The notes beneath the pieces are model-generated. The model was not told the origin of the DNA. It saw only the letters and a list, made by a program, of their open reading frames with translations, and did no database searches. A DNA stretch of 64,000 bases from Pseudomonadota bacterium (GTDB taxonomy: Bacteria > Pseudomonadota > Gammaproteobacteria > Steroidobacterales > Steroidobacteraceae): contig JAJYDK010000012.1 of assembly GCA_021777555.1 (NCBI GenBank), positions 22,180-86,179 on the forward strand. Direction: 5' to 3'. Each line of letters begins with the position of its first letter. Positions within the stretch are counted from its first letter, which is position 1. The position numbers were made by a program, and so were the translations under genes. Of this stretch, positions 44,460 to 54,605 are shown piece after piece.

Positions 44460-45349
44460 GCGCCCGCCCGATAGAAGACCTTCAGCTCTTCGGCAATCGC
44501 CTCCGGGAGGGCGTCAAGCGCCGGGAGGGTGTGCGAGGTGCTCTCAAAGAGCACTGCGGGATTCTGTCCCTCGTACCCGCCCAGGTTTGGCCGATGGATG
44601 CGGTAACCGAGCAGGTCGCGCAGCGCGCTCGGGAACTGCCGGGCGAGCTGCGGGGGATAGCTGAGGAAGGCGTTTTCGTACTGCTTCAGCCAGCCCAGGC
44701 AGTAGCTCACGATGAGCCCGGTTCGCGGCGCGTCCGCGCGGTTGGCGCCGCCACAGTGGGTGAGTGAGCCCAGGTAGACCAGTGCCGACCCTCTGGGCAT
44801 TTCCGCCACCGTGGCCCGTGCAAGGTCGAGTTCGCGCGTGGGCCCGTCCATCGCGGCGTGAGGCCAGAGGAGCGTGGCGCCATTTCGGGCGGTGAAGTCC
44901 GTGAGCGCCCACATCACGTTGACCAGGTATTCGATACCGCTCTTCGGGCAGGGCCACATTTCCTCATCCCGATGGGGCACCTGCTGCCGCTCTCCCGGAT
45001 GCAGCCGCACCGCCTGAGTCAGGTTGAGCTGATACCAGTCACAGTGCGGTCCGAGCACACCGTCCATGAGGGACAGCATCAGGGGATGCAGCGCCAGGGC
45101 GTGAGTGCTCGCAGACTTGAGCAGCACGGAGCCGAATCGAGTGGTACTCCAGCCGTAGAAATCACCCTGACAACGCGGCGTCGCCGCGAACCAGGGCTCG
45201 AGCTCCTCACACAGGTGCTCTACGGTCTGCTCCGGCAGCAGCCTGTCGAGTATGACGTAGCCGTTCGCGCGCAGCAGCTCGAGCGGTGTGATTCCAGGGT
45301 CGCTCGCGGCAGAGGCGTCAATGCGGATCGACGATGGGGCGTCAGCCAT
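44456..45349 (-). CDS. phytanoyl-CoA dioxygenase (PhyH) family protein
   Basis: 297 aa from the ATG at 45349 (MADAPSS), which overlaps the luxI stop by 8 nt. Fe(II)/2-oxoglutarate oxygenase features: N-terminal LLRANGYVILDRLLPEQTVEHL, metal ligands HRD in VPHRDEEMW and the distal His in GSLTHCGGAN, then Arg in APRTGLIVSYCLGW. Hydroxylation of a small molecule is expected. PhyH genes beside luxI/luxR have been reported in sphingomonads, so a role tied to the autoinducer or its regulon is plausible but unproved. Confidence 0.9.
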   Translation of the reverse strand: MADAPSSIRIDASAASDPGITPLELLRANGYVILDRLLPEQTVEHLCEELEPWFAATPRCQGDFYGWSTTRFGSVLLKSASTHALALHPLMLSLMDGVLGPHCDWYQLNLTQAVRLHPGERQQVPHRDEEMWPCPKSGIEYLVNVMWALTDFTARNGATLLWPHAAMDGPTRELDLARATVAEMPRGSALVYLGSLTHCGGANRADAPRTGLIVSYCLGWLKQYENAFLSYPPQLARQFPSALRDLLGYRIHRPNLGGYEGQNPAVLFESTSHTLPALDALPEAIAEELKVFYRAGA

Positions 45350-46091
45350 GGCGGGACTCTCCGTGAGACGGGCGATTCGGCGGCTCTGCCCGGGGCCGGG
45401 GGTCCTGCTCGGGCACTGTGAAAGGCGAGTCGATCGCCTCGGGGGCTCTTCGCTCGATCCGCTCTCGAACAGGCGGTGGTTCGGCCGCATGGATCCGGGT
45501 GACGGGGATCCGGATACCGTGGCGCTCGCGCACGGTGCGCAAGCTCGCCGCGGTGATCGTCGCGCCGGCGGCGGTTACCTCGTCCTGCCCGTCGCGCACA
45601 GGAGGGCCCAGCGTCCTCGCATCCCAGCCGCACTGCAGCGCAAGGGGCAGCAGGGCGTGGCCAGCGGCGAAGATGACCTCGTCGATCCCGTACACGAGCC
45701 CTGTCTCGAGGATCCCGCAGATGATCTCCCACAGGAGCGCATGCCGCCGGCGTGGACCGCGAATGTCCGGGGATGTGCAGAACCGCGAGGCCTCCCACAC
45801 CGTCTCGCCGCGGGGCATCTTGTTTCGATCCGCGGCGTCGAACAGATCGCACATCAGGTGCGGTCCGGTCGTGGTGAGCAGCCGCAGGGAGGCGAGGACC
45901 GGACCATCGACGCGCGCTTTGGCGAGCAGGTAGAGGGTGTCCTCGCGGTCGTAGGCATCGATTTCCCGATCCCCGATCACCGGAACCGTCCATCCGGCGC
46001 CATCGACGAAGACGATCTTGCGCTGGCGGTGCATGTCCGCGAGGTCCGCCGCAAATAGTCGGCGGTTTTCTGCGTTGACGACCAGGATCAT
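45342..46091 (-). CDS. acyl-homoserine-lactone synthase (LuxI family)
   Basis: 249 aa. All invariant LuxI residues can be placed: Arg24, Phe28, Trp34, Asp45 and Asp48 (DAYD), Arg70 (SLRLLTTTGP), Glu100 and Arg103 (WEASRF). The N-terminal 200 residues are the catalytic domain; a Pro/Arg-rich tail (about 205-249) is extra. Makes an N-acyl-homoserine lactone of unknown chain from SAM and acyl-ACP or acyl-CoA. First gene of luxI-phyH-parB; a lux-box-like repeat lies about 70 bp upstream and luxR immediately beyond. Confidence 0.95.
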   Translation of the reverse strand: MILVVNAENRRLFAADLADMHRQRKIVFVDGAGWTVPVIGDREIDAYDREDTLYLLAKARVDGPVLASLRLLTTTGPHLMCDLFDAADRNKMPRGETVWEASRFCTSPDIRGPRRRHALLWEIICGILETGLVYGIDEVIFAAGHALLPLALQCGWDARTLGPPVRDGQDEVTAAGATITAASLRTVRERHGIRIPVTRIHAAEPPPVRERIERRAPEAIDSPFTVPEQDPRPRAEPPNRPSHGESRHG

Positions 46092-46160
46092 CCGATGACC
46101 TCCGTGGCGCGAAGGTCACAGGATGCAACAATGTGCGGCTGCGGCGAAAGTCTCTCGTTG

Positions 46161-46182
46161 GATGACACTAATCAGTGTCGTC
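46161..46182. promoter_or_regulatory. lux-box-like inverted repeat
   Basis: Core GACACT-AATC-AGTGTC (46164-46179) has perfect 6-bp arms. With one mismatch pair it extends to a 22-bp dyad, the size of lux boxes. It lies between luxR and luxI, 70 bp before the luxI start, where LuxR-AHL would activate luxI. Confidence 0.65.
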
Positions 46183-46216
46183 TATCCAGAGGACAGGGAA
46201 GTGCAGGCGTCGGTGA

Positions 46217-46972
46217 TCAGCGCCGCGGCGCCGGCAGATCGTGCGGGGAAATCTGGCCGGTGATCAGTGCCCTCGCAACCGCGGCGGTGCGGCTCTTCAC
46301 ACCCAATCGCATCTTGAGACGCTCGATGTACGTGTGCGCTGTGGATTTCATCATTCCCAATGCTGAGGCGACTTCGGCATCGGTTTTGCCCTGCGCGATG
46401 AGCAGCACGCATTGACGCTCACGGTGGCTGAGATTGCATGTCGCAATGGGCTCGTGCGCGACCCGGATGCGACCCAGCACCGACACCAGGTGGTTGGCCA
46501 GTCCTTCGACGACGAAGTAGCTGCCGAGCCCGATTCGGGTGTTGCCGGGCACGATGGAACAGGAGGCGGGCAGGGGGTTCGGGGAGGCCATCGGGTGGAC
46601 GGGGAAGGTGAACCCGTGAGCGATGCCGAGCGCAGCGGCATCGGCAAGCATCTTGCGCTGCGGCAGCGTGAGTGAGGTGCGAAACGCCCTGTCCCAGAAG
46701 AACGGTTCCTCTTCACGCTCGGCGCGTCGCAGGACCGGATCGATCGCGTAGAGCTTCTGTTCGCTGAACCGCCTGACCCACGCCGCCGGGTAGTTGTGCA
46801 GCATGATGGCATGCGCCGGCGGATGCACTGGATCGACGTGCGAGAGGCAGGCGAAATAGCGAAACCCGAGGCGCTCGATGGCTTTGCGGAAGGCGGTGGC
46901 GAGGGAGTCGACCGAAACGTCCTTTTGCCCGCAGATCTCGATGAAGGACTGCAGCGTATCAGTTGTTTTCAT
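46217..46972 (-). CDS. LuxR-family AHL-responsive transcriptional regulator
   Basis: 251 aa from the ATG at 46972 (MKTTDTL), preceded by AGGAAG; the track ORF runs 12 codons further. The autoinducer-binding domain shows AAWVRRFSEQKLYAIDPVL and FFWDRAF, with the Trp and Asp-Pro of the ligand pocket. The C-terminal GerE-type helix-turn-helix is LSHRERQCVLLIAQGKTDAEVASALGMMKSTAHTYIERLKMRL. It is the cognate receptor for the neighbouring LuxI, same strand and directly upstream. Confidence 0.94.
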   Translation of the reverse strand: MKTTDTLQSFIEICGQKDVSVDSLATAFRKAIERLGFRYFACLSHVDPVHPPAHAIMLHNYPAAWVRRFSEQKLYAIDPVLRRAEREEEPFFWDRAFRTSLTLPQRKMLADAAALGIAHGFTFPVHPMASPNPLPASCSIVPGNTRIGLGSYFVVEGLANHLVSVLGRIRVAHEPIATCNLSHRERQCVLLIAQGKTDAEVASALGMMKSTAHTYIERLKMRLGVKSRTAAVARALITGQISPHDLPAPRR

Positions 46973-47683
46973 GTCCTGTTTCTTCCTGGATCCTTGGCGC
47001 ATCGCCACCCCGTGGGCGGCTCCGACGCTCGCCGCAGCGGGCCTGGTCTTATCGAGTGGCTCTCCGGTTGGCGCGATGCACTCGCGCGGGCGCTGCTGTG
47101 CCGGGCAGGTGCAGGGGAGTGCGGCTGCGCGGACGGGATTCGATCAGCGCAGGGCGAGCGCTCCGGGTTTCCTCAGGGACCCCGGTATGGACGTCGATGA
47201 TCTGACCGCCTGGTGCGTGGGCGGTGGAAAGTCCCGGCGCGGGGCGCCGTTCGAGCGCCGCGCGCCATCCTCCCGGCCAGCACCCCGGCCCTGCGAGGGA
47301 TGTCGCCTCCTCGTGGAACTCCCGGTCCTGCTGGGCCCCCTCGCCTGTGATCCGTTGCACGAGATTCTCCGCTACATTTCCGTAGCAAGGCGAGGCGACT
47401 CTACCGCTAATGGAGTGCGAGCCCAACACCAAGCGTCGGCGGCGCATAGCGTATACTTTGGCGTAGCACTGTGAGTCCGACGCCAGGCGCCAGGACGTGG
47501 CGCTCATCTCATGTAAGGGGTCGAGAGGACGGCGCCTCGCTCAGCGAGGATGCGCTGGCGAGAGCGGGGGATGAGGTGTGTCCCGGCTCCCGCGACACGG
47601 TCCATGATTTACGCTCCGGGGCCGCTCGCGCGGTAGTATGCTCCGCGCCGGCAACCCCGCGCCCGACCCTGGTAGAGCATTGA
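46973..47683. other. gene-poor region between luxR and ruvC
   Basis: No recognisable gene on either strand. An ORF at 47187-47474 (plus, 95 aa, CEGCRLLVEL) has no clear relatives and weak start signals. GCGTATACTTTGGC near 47450 could be part of a promoter. The region would suit an unannotated small RNA but none is recognised. Confidence 0.35.
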
Positions 47684-47715
47684 CCCCGGGGCGGCCCGTG
47701 TGGGGCGCCCCGGGG
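47684..47715. terminator. 10-bp GC hairpin upstream of ruvC
   Basis: CCCCGGGGCG and CGCCCCGGGG form a perfect 10-bp stem with a 12-base loop. Downstream, CTTATT-GAAT-AATAAG (47743-47758) is a second inverted repeat in an AT-rich stretch just before ruvC. The first could end a transcript coming from the gene-poor region; the second may belong to the ruvC promoter. Confidence 0.5.
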
Positions 47716-47787
47716 CGAATTTCCCCGTTAACCATACGTTAACTTATTGAATAATAAGCTGGTGCATGCTTCACGACGTGTGCTTGA

Positions 47788-48399
47788 ATGTCGAGATATC
47801 GGACGAGGTCCTGGCGCTCATTTGATCCTGGGTCGGCCACGGTGGCCGCGCCGGAGCGCTTTGCGCCGCAGGAGCGTCTGCGCATCCTCGGGCTCGACCC
47901 GGGATCGCGCACGACCGGCTTCGGGGTCATCGAGTGGGGCGGCACGCAGTGGGGTCACGTGGCGCATGGCTGCATTGCCGTTCCGACCGGATCGCTCGCC
48001 GAGCGCCTGCGCGCGATCTACGAGCGCCTGGCCGAGCTCATCTCGATCCACCAGCCGGGGGAGGTCGCCATTGAGCGGGTGTTCGTCAATCGCAATGTCG
48101 ACAGCGCGCTCAAGCTCGGCCAGGCGCGTGGGGCGGCGCTGTGTGCCGTTCCGAGCGGCCTGCCGGTGTTCGAGTATGCCCCTCGGGCCGTCAAGCTCGC
48201 GCTCGTCGGCTCCGGCGCAGCTGAGAAACCCCAGGTGGCCCACATGATCCGCGCCCTGTTTGCGCTCGAGGGGCGCCTGAAGGCCGATGCCGCCGATGCC
48301 CTGGCGATCGCCGTCTGTCACGCCCACTCGCGCGGACTCAGGCGCCTTGCAGCGCAGCACGCGGCGCTCTCGGCGGCCGCAGGCGATCTGCCGAGATGA
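47788..48399 (+). CDS. ruvC: Holliday-junction resolvase RuvC
   Basis: 203 aa from the ATG at 47788. The family usually starts near LRILGLDPGSR, so about 30 N-terminal residues are extra and a later start is possible. Catalytic acidic residues are visible: Asp in GLDPG, Glu in VAIERVFVN, and Asp pair in KADAADALAIAVCHA. Cuts Holliday junctions with RuvAB. Overlaps ruvA by 4 nt (ATGA). Confidence 0.95.
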   Translation: MSRYRTRSWRSFDPGSATVAAPERFAPQERLRILGLDPGSRTTGFGVIEWGGTQWGHVAHGCIAVPTGSLAERLRAIYERLAELISIHQPGEVAIERVFVNRNVDSALKLGQARGAALCAVPSGLPVFEYAPRAVKLALVGSGAAEKPQVAHMIRALFALEGRLKADAADALAIAVCHAHSRGLRRLAAQHAALSAAAGDLPR

Positions 48400-48976
48400 T
48401 CGGCTCGATTCGCGGACACATCCTCGCGAAAACCCCTCCGCAGCTGACCGTGGAGGCGGGGGGGCTCGGCTACGAGCTCGAAGCGCCGATGTCGACGTTC
48501 TTTCATCTTCCGGCGGTGGGCGAGGAAGTGCGGCTGCTCACCCATCTCGTGGTGCGCGAGGATGCGCACGTGCTCTACGCATTCGGGACCGAGGAGGAGC
48601 GGCGGCTCTTCCGCAATGTCATCAAGGTCTCGGGGGTGGGACCGAAGATCGCCCTGGCGCTGCTCTCGGGGATCAGTGTCGAGGCCTTCGCCGCATGCGT
48701 GCACAATCAGGACGTGACCGCCCTCACCAAGATACCCGGCATCGGGCGCAAGACCGCCGAGCGGCTGGTGGTGGAGATGCGCGACCGGCTGGCCGCCCAC
48801 GATGGAGTGACGCCCGTGGGGATGCCCGGTGGCGGCTCCGAATCGGAGGCGTTCGGGGCGCTGATCGCGCTCGGCTACAAGCCGGCCGAGGCCTCGAGGC
48901 TACTGAAGAGCGCCGGTCCCGGTGAGCACTCCACCGAAGAGTGGATCCGGCGCGCCCTGAAGGGCGCCGTACGGGA

Positions 48977-48980
<4 letters not shown>
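48396..48980 (+). CDS. ruvA: Holliday-junction branch-migration protein RuvA
   Basis: 194 aa. Domain I OB-fold starts MIGSIRGHI; the helix-hairpin-helix segments are [13 protein letters not shown] and [16 protein letters not shown]; domain III, which contacts RuvB, is [17 protein letters not shown]. Binds four-way junctions and loads RuvB. Overlaps both neighbours by 4 nt. Confidence 0.97.
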
Positions 48981-50022
<1,042 letters not shown>

Positions 50023-50026
<4 letters not shown>

Positions 50027-50424
50027 AGGTCTTCAGCTGGCCGGCGCGCGTCTACTGGGAGGACACCGATGGCGGTGGGATCGTTTACTATGCGAATTAC
50101 CTGCGATTCCTCGAGCGCTCCCGCACCGAGTGGCTGCGCTCGCTCGGTTTCTCGCAGCAGGCGCTCGCGAGGGAACCCGGCGTGCTGTTTGCTGTCGTGA
50201 GCATAGCGGTGGAGTACCGCAGGCCGGCGCGGCTCGACGATGAGCTCGAGGTCACCTGCGAGCCGAGCGTGGACGGCATGGTGGCCATCCGGTTCGGGCA
50301 GAGCATCCTGCGGGCGCATGAGGAGAAGCCGCTGGTCACGGCGCAGGTGCGGGTCGCCTGCGTGGACGCGCAGACGATGCGTCCCCGGAAGCTGCCGGAT
50401 GCGCTGTTGAACGTGTTGCAATAA
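50023..50424 (+). CDS. ybgC: Tol-Pal-associated acyl-CoA thioesterase YbgC
   Basis: 133 aa, single hotdog domain. The family signature [28 protein letters not shown] includes the catalytic Asp. It precedes tolQ as in most gammaproteobacteria and overlaps ruvB by 4 nt, joining the ruv and tol genes in one transcription unit. Confidence 0.95.
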
Positions 50425-50445
50425 CGAGGAGCCTTGACGTCCATC

Positions 50446-51231
50446 ATGAACGGACACCTATCACTCATCCAGCTGGTGGTGCAGGCGAGCGTGCCGGTGC
50501 AGATCGTGATCGGCCTGCTGATGCTCGCCTCGCTCAACTCCTGGGCCATCATCTTCCGCAAGCGCCTGCTGCTTGGGCGCGCGCAGCGCGACGCCGAGCA
50601 GTTCGAGAACAACTTCTGGTCGGGCGGGGACCTGGCGCAGCTGTATCGCGCGATCGAGTCGCACGGCGGGGCGACCGGCATGGCGAGCATCTTCGAGATG
50701 GGGTTCCGCGAGTTCGCGCGCCAGCGCCAGCTCGGCTCGGGATCTCCCGACCTGATGCTCGAGGGCGCGCGCCGCGCCATGCGGGTGGCACAGTTGAAGG
50801 AGATCGACCGCCTGGAGCACAGCCTCGCGGCGCTCGCGACCGTCGGCTCGACGAGTCCCTATGTCGGCCTGTTCGGCACCGTCTGGGGGATCATGAGCGC
50901 TTTTTCGGGCCTCGGGGACGTTCAGCAGGCGACCCTTGCCGCCGTCGCGCCGGGCATTTCCGAGGCGCTCGTGACGACCGCGATCGGCCTGTTCGCGGCC
51001 ATCCCCGCGGTGGTGGCCTTCAACCGCTTCGCCGATCAGGTCGGACGCCTGGAAGTGCGGTTCGATGCCTTCATGGAGGAGTTCTCGACCATCCTGCAGC
51101 GCAATGCCACCCGAGGCATCGCCGCCGCGCCCACGGTGCCCGCAGCTGCTCCCGCGGCCGCGAACCCGCAGGCGGTGCCCGGCCTCATGACCGCGGGCGT
51201 CGTTCCGGGCGCCGCGCCGAGGACCCGGTAG
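50446..51231 (+). CDS. tolQ: Tol-Pal proton channel subunit TolQ
   Basis: 261 aa from the ATG at 50446; TTG 50434 lies only 2 nt from AGGAG and is less likely. Three membrane helices, with the ExbB/TolQ core VGSTSPYVGLFGTVWGIMSAF and ALVTTAIGLFAAIPAVVAFNRF. An Ala/Pro-rich tail of ~30 residues is longer than in E. coli. With TolR it uses the proton gradient to energise TolA. Confidence 0.95.
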   Translation: MNGHLSLIQLVVQASVPVQIVIGLLMLASLNSWAIIFRKRLLLGRAQRDAEQFENNFWSGGDLAQLYRAIESHGGATGMASIFEMGFREFARQRQLGSGSPDLMLEGARRAMRVAQLKEIDRLEHSLAALATVGSTSPYVGLFGTVWGIMSAFSGLGDVQQATLAAVAPGISEALVTTAIGLFAAIPAVVAFNRFADQVGRLEVRFDAFMEEFSTILQRNATRGIAAAPTVPAAAPAAANPQAVPGLMTAGVVPGAAPRTR

Positions 51232-51240
51232 GAGCGAGCC

Positions 51241-51684
51241 ATGGCGCACGTGTCGCGCGGGAGGAGACTGATGGGTGAGATCAACGTCGTTCCCTACATC
51301 GACGTGATGCTGGTGCTGCTCATCATCTTCATGATCACCGCGCCGCTGTTGAACCAGGGAGTGAAGGTCAATCTGCCGAAAGCCGCTGCCAAGACGCTGC
51401 CGGCGAAGATGAATAACAATCCCATTGAGCTATGGCTGGATGCTCAGGGTGGCCTGTACCTGCGCGTCGGCAAGAACGCCATCGGCCCCGCCGATGCCGA
51501 CACCATTCGCTCGCGCGTCGAGGCGGCCCTGGCCTCCAATCCGGACCGACCGGTGCTGTTCAAGGCGGATAGCTCGGTCTCCTACGGGCAGGTGATGAGG
51601 GCCATGGTCGTGCTGCAGAGCGCGGGCGCCAGGAAAGTCGGCTTCATCACGCTGCCGCCGGCGCAGCGGCAGCCGGGCCATTAG
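51241..51684 (+). CDS. tolR: Tol-Pal proton channel subunit TolR
   Basis: 147 aa. One N-terminal membrane helix with the proton-path Asp in INVVPYIDVMLVLLIIFM, followed by a periplasmic ExbD/TolR domain (VLFKADSSVSYGQVMRAM). Partner of TolQ; 9 bp between the genes. Confidence 0.96.
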   Translation: MAHVSRGRRLMGEINVVPYIDVMLVLLIIFMITAPLLNQGVKVNLPKAAAKTLPAKMNNNPIELWLDAQGGLYLRVGKNAIGPADADTIRSRVEAALASNPDRPVLFKADSSVSYGQVMRAMVVLQSAGARKVGFITLPPAQRQPGH

Positions 51685-51700
51685 AAGGAACCGCATCCCA

Positions 51701-52603
51701 GTGACCGAGTCCCGGCGCGACCGCTGGCTGTCCATCGCACTGTCCGTGCTCCTGCATGGCGCTCTCATCGGCTTGCTCGTCTTCGGCTGGCTGCACTTCA
51801 AGGAGAAGGCCCCGCCGCCGACCCTCTCCATCGATGCGACGGTCGTCAATGCCCGCACGCTGAAGGGCGTGGGCTTCGCCACGCAGCCCTCGCCTGAACC
51901 CAAGCCGAAGCCGGCGCCGGCGCAACCGGCCCCGGTGCCTCAGGGTCCGCCGGTCCCCACGCCTCAGGAGCAGACGCTACGCGAGCAGGCGGCCCAGGCC
52001 GAGGCGCAGCACCAGGCCGAGGTCCAGCAGGAGCTCAAGAAGCGCCAGGCGGCCAAACAGGCCGAGGAGGCCCAGCAGAAGGCTGCAGCCCGGCAGGCGG
52101 CCCAGGCCGAGCAAAAGGTCAAAGAGGCGGCCCGAAAGAAGGCGCGGCAGCTCGCGCAGGCGAAGAAGCGGGCCGAGGAAAAGAAGCTCGCTGAAGCGAA
52201 AAAGCAAGCCGAGGAGAAGAAGAAGCTTGCGGCCGAGCGTGCCGCCGAGCAGAAGGCCGCTCGGGCGGCCGCCCTCGCCGAGCTGCAGCACAACCTGCAG
52301 CAGGAGGAGCAGAGCAATGCCGCGGCCCAGGCTGGGCTTGCGAGTTGGGTGGGAGAGGTCAAAGGGCGTATAGAAGACGCGTGGATCAAGCCCCCGACGG
52401 CAAAATCCGGCCTCGACTGCATTTTGGACATCACTCAGGATCCTGGGGGCACCGTGACGAATGTGAGCATCGGGCGGTGCAATGGCGACGGGGCGGTGAA
52501 GGAGTCCATCGAGGCGGCGGTGTACCGCGCCTCGCCGCTCCCGCCGCTGCCCGACCCGTCGCTCTTCCAGCGCCAGCTCATCATCGAGTTCAAGCCCAAA
52601 TGA
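51701..52603 (+). CDS. tolA: Tol-Pal envelope-spanning protein TolA
   Basis: 300 aa, GTG start with AGGAA upstream. N-terminal membrane helix (LSIALSVLLHGALIGLLVFGW), a Pro-rich stretch, a long Ala/Lys/Glu/Gln helix (about residues 85-200) and a C-terminal TonB-like domain (GLASWVGEVKGRIEDAWIKP ... LIIEFKPK). Links TolQR in the inner membrane to TolB/Pal. Confidence 0.94.
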   Translation: MTESRRDRWLSIALSVLLHGALIGLLVFGWLHFKEKAPPPTLSIDATVVNARTLKGVGFATQPSPEPKPKPAPAQPAPVPQGPPVPTPQEQTLREQAAQAEAQHQAEVQQELKKRQAAKQAEEAQQKAAARQAAQAEQKVKEAARKKARQLAQAKKRAEEKKLAEAKKQAEEKKKLAAERAAEQKAARAAALAELQHNLQQEEQSNAAAQAGLASWVGEVKGRIEDAWIKPPTAKSGLDCILDITQDPGGTVTNVSIGRCNGDGAVKESIEAAVYRASPLPPLPDPSLFQRQLIIEFKPK

Positions 52604-52614
52604 TCGGAGAGAGG

Positions 52615-53937
52615 ATGAAACCGGCATTGACCTCCATCGCGCGCGCCACCGTGTTCGGGGTGCTGCTCACCCCCTTCCTGGCGGCACCGGCCCGTGCGCA
52701 ACTGACCATCCAGATCACCTCGGGCGTCACCCACCCGGTGCCGATCGCCGTCGTGCCGTTTGCGGAGCCGGCATCGGCCGGCACGGACGTGTCCGACGTC
52801 ATCCAACATGACCTCACCGGCAGCGGCCGCTTCAGCGCATTGGCGCGCGCGCAGATGCCGGGCACCCCCACCCATGCCGCCCAGGTGCAGTTCCCCGCCT
52901 GGAAGGGGACCGGGAGCGATTACGTGGTGGTCGGGCGCGTGAAGGCGCTCGGCAACGGCGAGCTCGCCGTGGACTTCAATCTGCTGAACATCCTCACCGG
53001 GCAGAGCGTGGCGCGCAAGCGCTTCACGGGACCGCCCTCGGCGCTGCGCAACGCCGCGCACCGCGCGAGCGATGTCATCTATCAGGCCATCACGGGTATC
53101 CGCGGCGCCTTCGACACCCGCATTGCCTATGTGGCCGTGATCGGCAAGGGCGCGGCCCAGCGCTTTCAGTTGGTGGTGGCCGACGCCGACGGCTACAATC
53201 AGCATCTGATTCTGGAGTCGCGTTTTCCGATCATGTCACCGGCGTGGTCGCCGGATGGGAAATGGCTGGCGTACGTCTCTTTCGAAAGTCATCTCTCGGC
53301 CGTGTATGTGCAACGGGTGCGCACCGGGCGGCGCTACCGCGTGTCGGCGCGGGCGGGGGAAAATGGCGCACCGGTCTTCTCCCCGGGTGGACGGAGGCTC
53401 GCGTTGACCCTGAGCGGCGTCAGCGGCTATCCGCAGATCTATGTCCTCGACCTGCACAGCCAGCATCTCACGCGTATCACCCATACGCCTGCGATCAACA
53501 CCGAGCCGGACTGGGCGCCCGATGGCCAGTCGATCTACTTCACCTCCGATCGGGCCGGGCAGCCTCAGATCTATCGCGTCGGCGTCGAGGCCGGAAGCTC
53601 CACGCAGCGCATCACCTTCACGGACGACTACAATGCCGGCCCTCATGTCTCGCCCGACGGCAAGTGGCTGGCGATGGTCACGCGCGCCGATGGCGGCTAC
53701 CGCATCGCGATCCAGAATCTCTCCACGGGCCAGTTCAAGGTGCTGACCTCCGGCCCGCTCGACAGCACGCCGAGCTTTGCGCCGAACAGCGCCGCGATCA
53801 TCTATTCCCGGCGCTCGGTGCAGGGGGATCCTGGCACTCTCGCCACCATTTCGATCGATGGGTTGACCGGGCTCACGTTGAAGCCCTCTCAGGGGGCGGT
53901 GCAGGATCCGGTCTGGGGACCGTTTCCGCCGAAGTGA
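52615..53937 (+). CDS. tolB: Tol-Pal periplasmic propeller TolB
   Basis: 440 aa from the ATG at 52615, directly after GGAGAGAGG; ATG 52600 overlapping the tolA stop is possible. Signal peptide ending PARAQ, N-terminal TolB domain, then a beta-propeller with repeats such as SPAWSPDGKWLAYVS, EPDWAPDGQSIYFTSDR and GPHVSPDGKWLAMVT. Binds Pal and TolA during cell-envelope constriction. Confidence 0.96.
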   Translation: MKPALTSIARATVFGVLLTPFLAAPARAQLTIQITSGVTHPVPIAVVPFAEPASAGTDVSDVIQHDLTGSGRFSALARAQMPGTPTHAAQVQFPAWKGTGSDYVVVGRVKALGNGELAVDFNLLNILTGQSVARKRFTGPPSALRNAAHRASDVIYQAITGIRGAFDTRIAYVAVIGKGAAQRFQLVVADADGYNQHLILESRFPIMSPAWSPDGKWLAYVSFESHLSAVYVQRVRTGRRYRVSARAGENGAPVFSPGGRRLALTLSGVSGYPQIYVLDLHSQHLTRITHTPAINTEPDWAPDGQSIYFTSDRAGQPQIYRVGVEAGSSTQRITFTDDYNAGPHVSPDGKWLAMVTRADGGYRIAIQNLSTGQFKVLTSGPLDSTPSFAPNSAAIIYSRRSVQGDPGTLATISIDGLTGLTLKPSQGAVQDPVWGPFPPK

Positions 53938-54030
53938 CCGTTCGGAAGTGTTTCAGACGTGCGGGCCGAGAGGTCCCGCGCGAAGCTCAACAACGGCCGG
54001 CATGGTGCCGGCTTACATAGGAGTTGCTCG

Positions 54031-54579
54031 ATGCGTCGTTTTCTTGCCGTGATTTCACTTGCTGCCGTGCTGGGGCTCGCCGCCTGTGCGAGCAAGCCGG
54101 TCAAACCCGCCGCCTCGCAGTCGGCCGTCGGCGCCGGCGCCGAGTCCTCGGGTGCTGCCGGTGGCGCCAATGCCAACGAAGGCTCCCTCGGCAGCCAGCA
54201 GTCCGTGGCCGGACCCGAGCAGGGCCTGCTCGCCGACCGCACCATTCACTTCTCCTTCGACAGCGCGCAGATCCAGGGCAGAGGAGTCGATATCGTCGCG
54301 GCACACGCGAAGTACCTGGCGGGCCATCCGGCCGCACGGGTGCGCCTCGAGGGCAACACCGATGACCGGGGCTCGCCGGAGTACAACATCGGCCTCGGCA
54401 TGCGCCGCGCCGAGTCCGTTCGCCAGGCCATGCTGCTCCAGGGCGTCTCCGCCAACCAGATCACGGTGGTGAGTTACGGCATGGAGCGTCCCGTCGACCC
54501 GGCCAACACCCCGACGGCCTGGGCCAAGAACCGGCGCGTGGACATCGTCTATCTGACGCCCATGCAGCCGGCGCAGTGA
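54031..54579 (+). CDS. pal: peptidoglycan-associated lipoprotein Pal
   Basis: 182 aa from the ATG at 54031 with TAGGAG upstream. Lipobox LAAC near residue 19, a Ser/Ala/Gly linker, then an OmpA-like domain (IHFSFDSAQIQ, LEGNTDDRGSPEYNIGLGMRRAESVR). Anchors the outer membrane to peptidoglycan. Confidence 0.96.
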   Translation: MRRFLAVISLAAVLGLAACASKPVKPAASQSAVGAGAESSGAAGGANANEGSLGSQQSVAGPEQGLLADRTIHFSFDSAQIQGRGVDIVAAHAKYLAGHPAARVRLEGNTDDRGSPEYNIGLGMRRAESVRQAMLLQGVSANQITVVSYGMERPVDPANTPTAWAKNRRVDIVYLTPMQPAQ

Positions 54580-54605
54580 GGCACGAGCGCCTCGGGAGTT
54601 CGCCC

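Noticed and set aside
47187-47474. 95-aa ORF with a CxxC motif
   Set aside because: No recognisable family; weak start and composition similar to random GC-rich frames; kept only as a remark in the gap entry.
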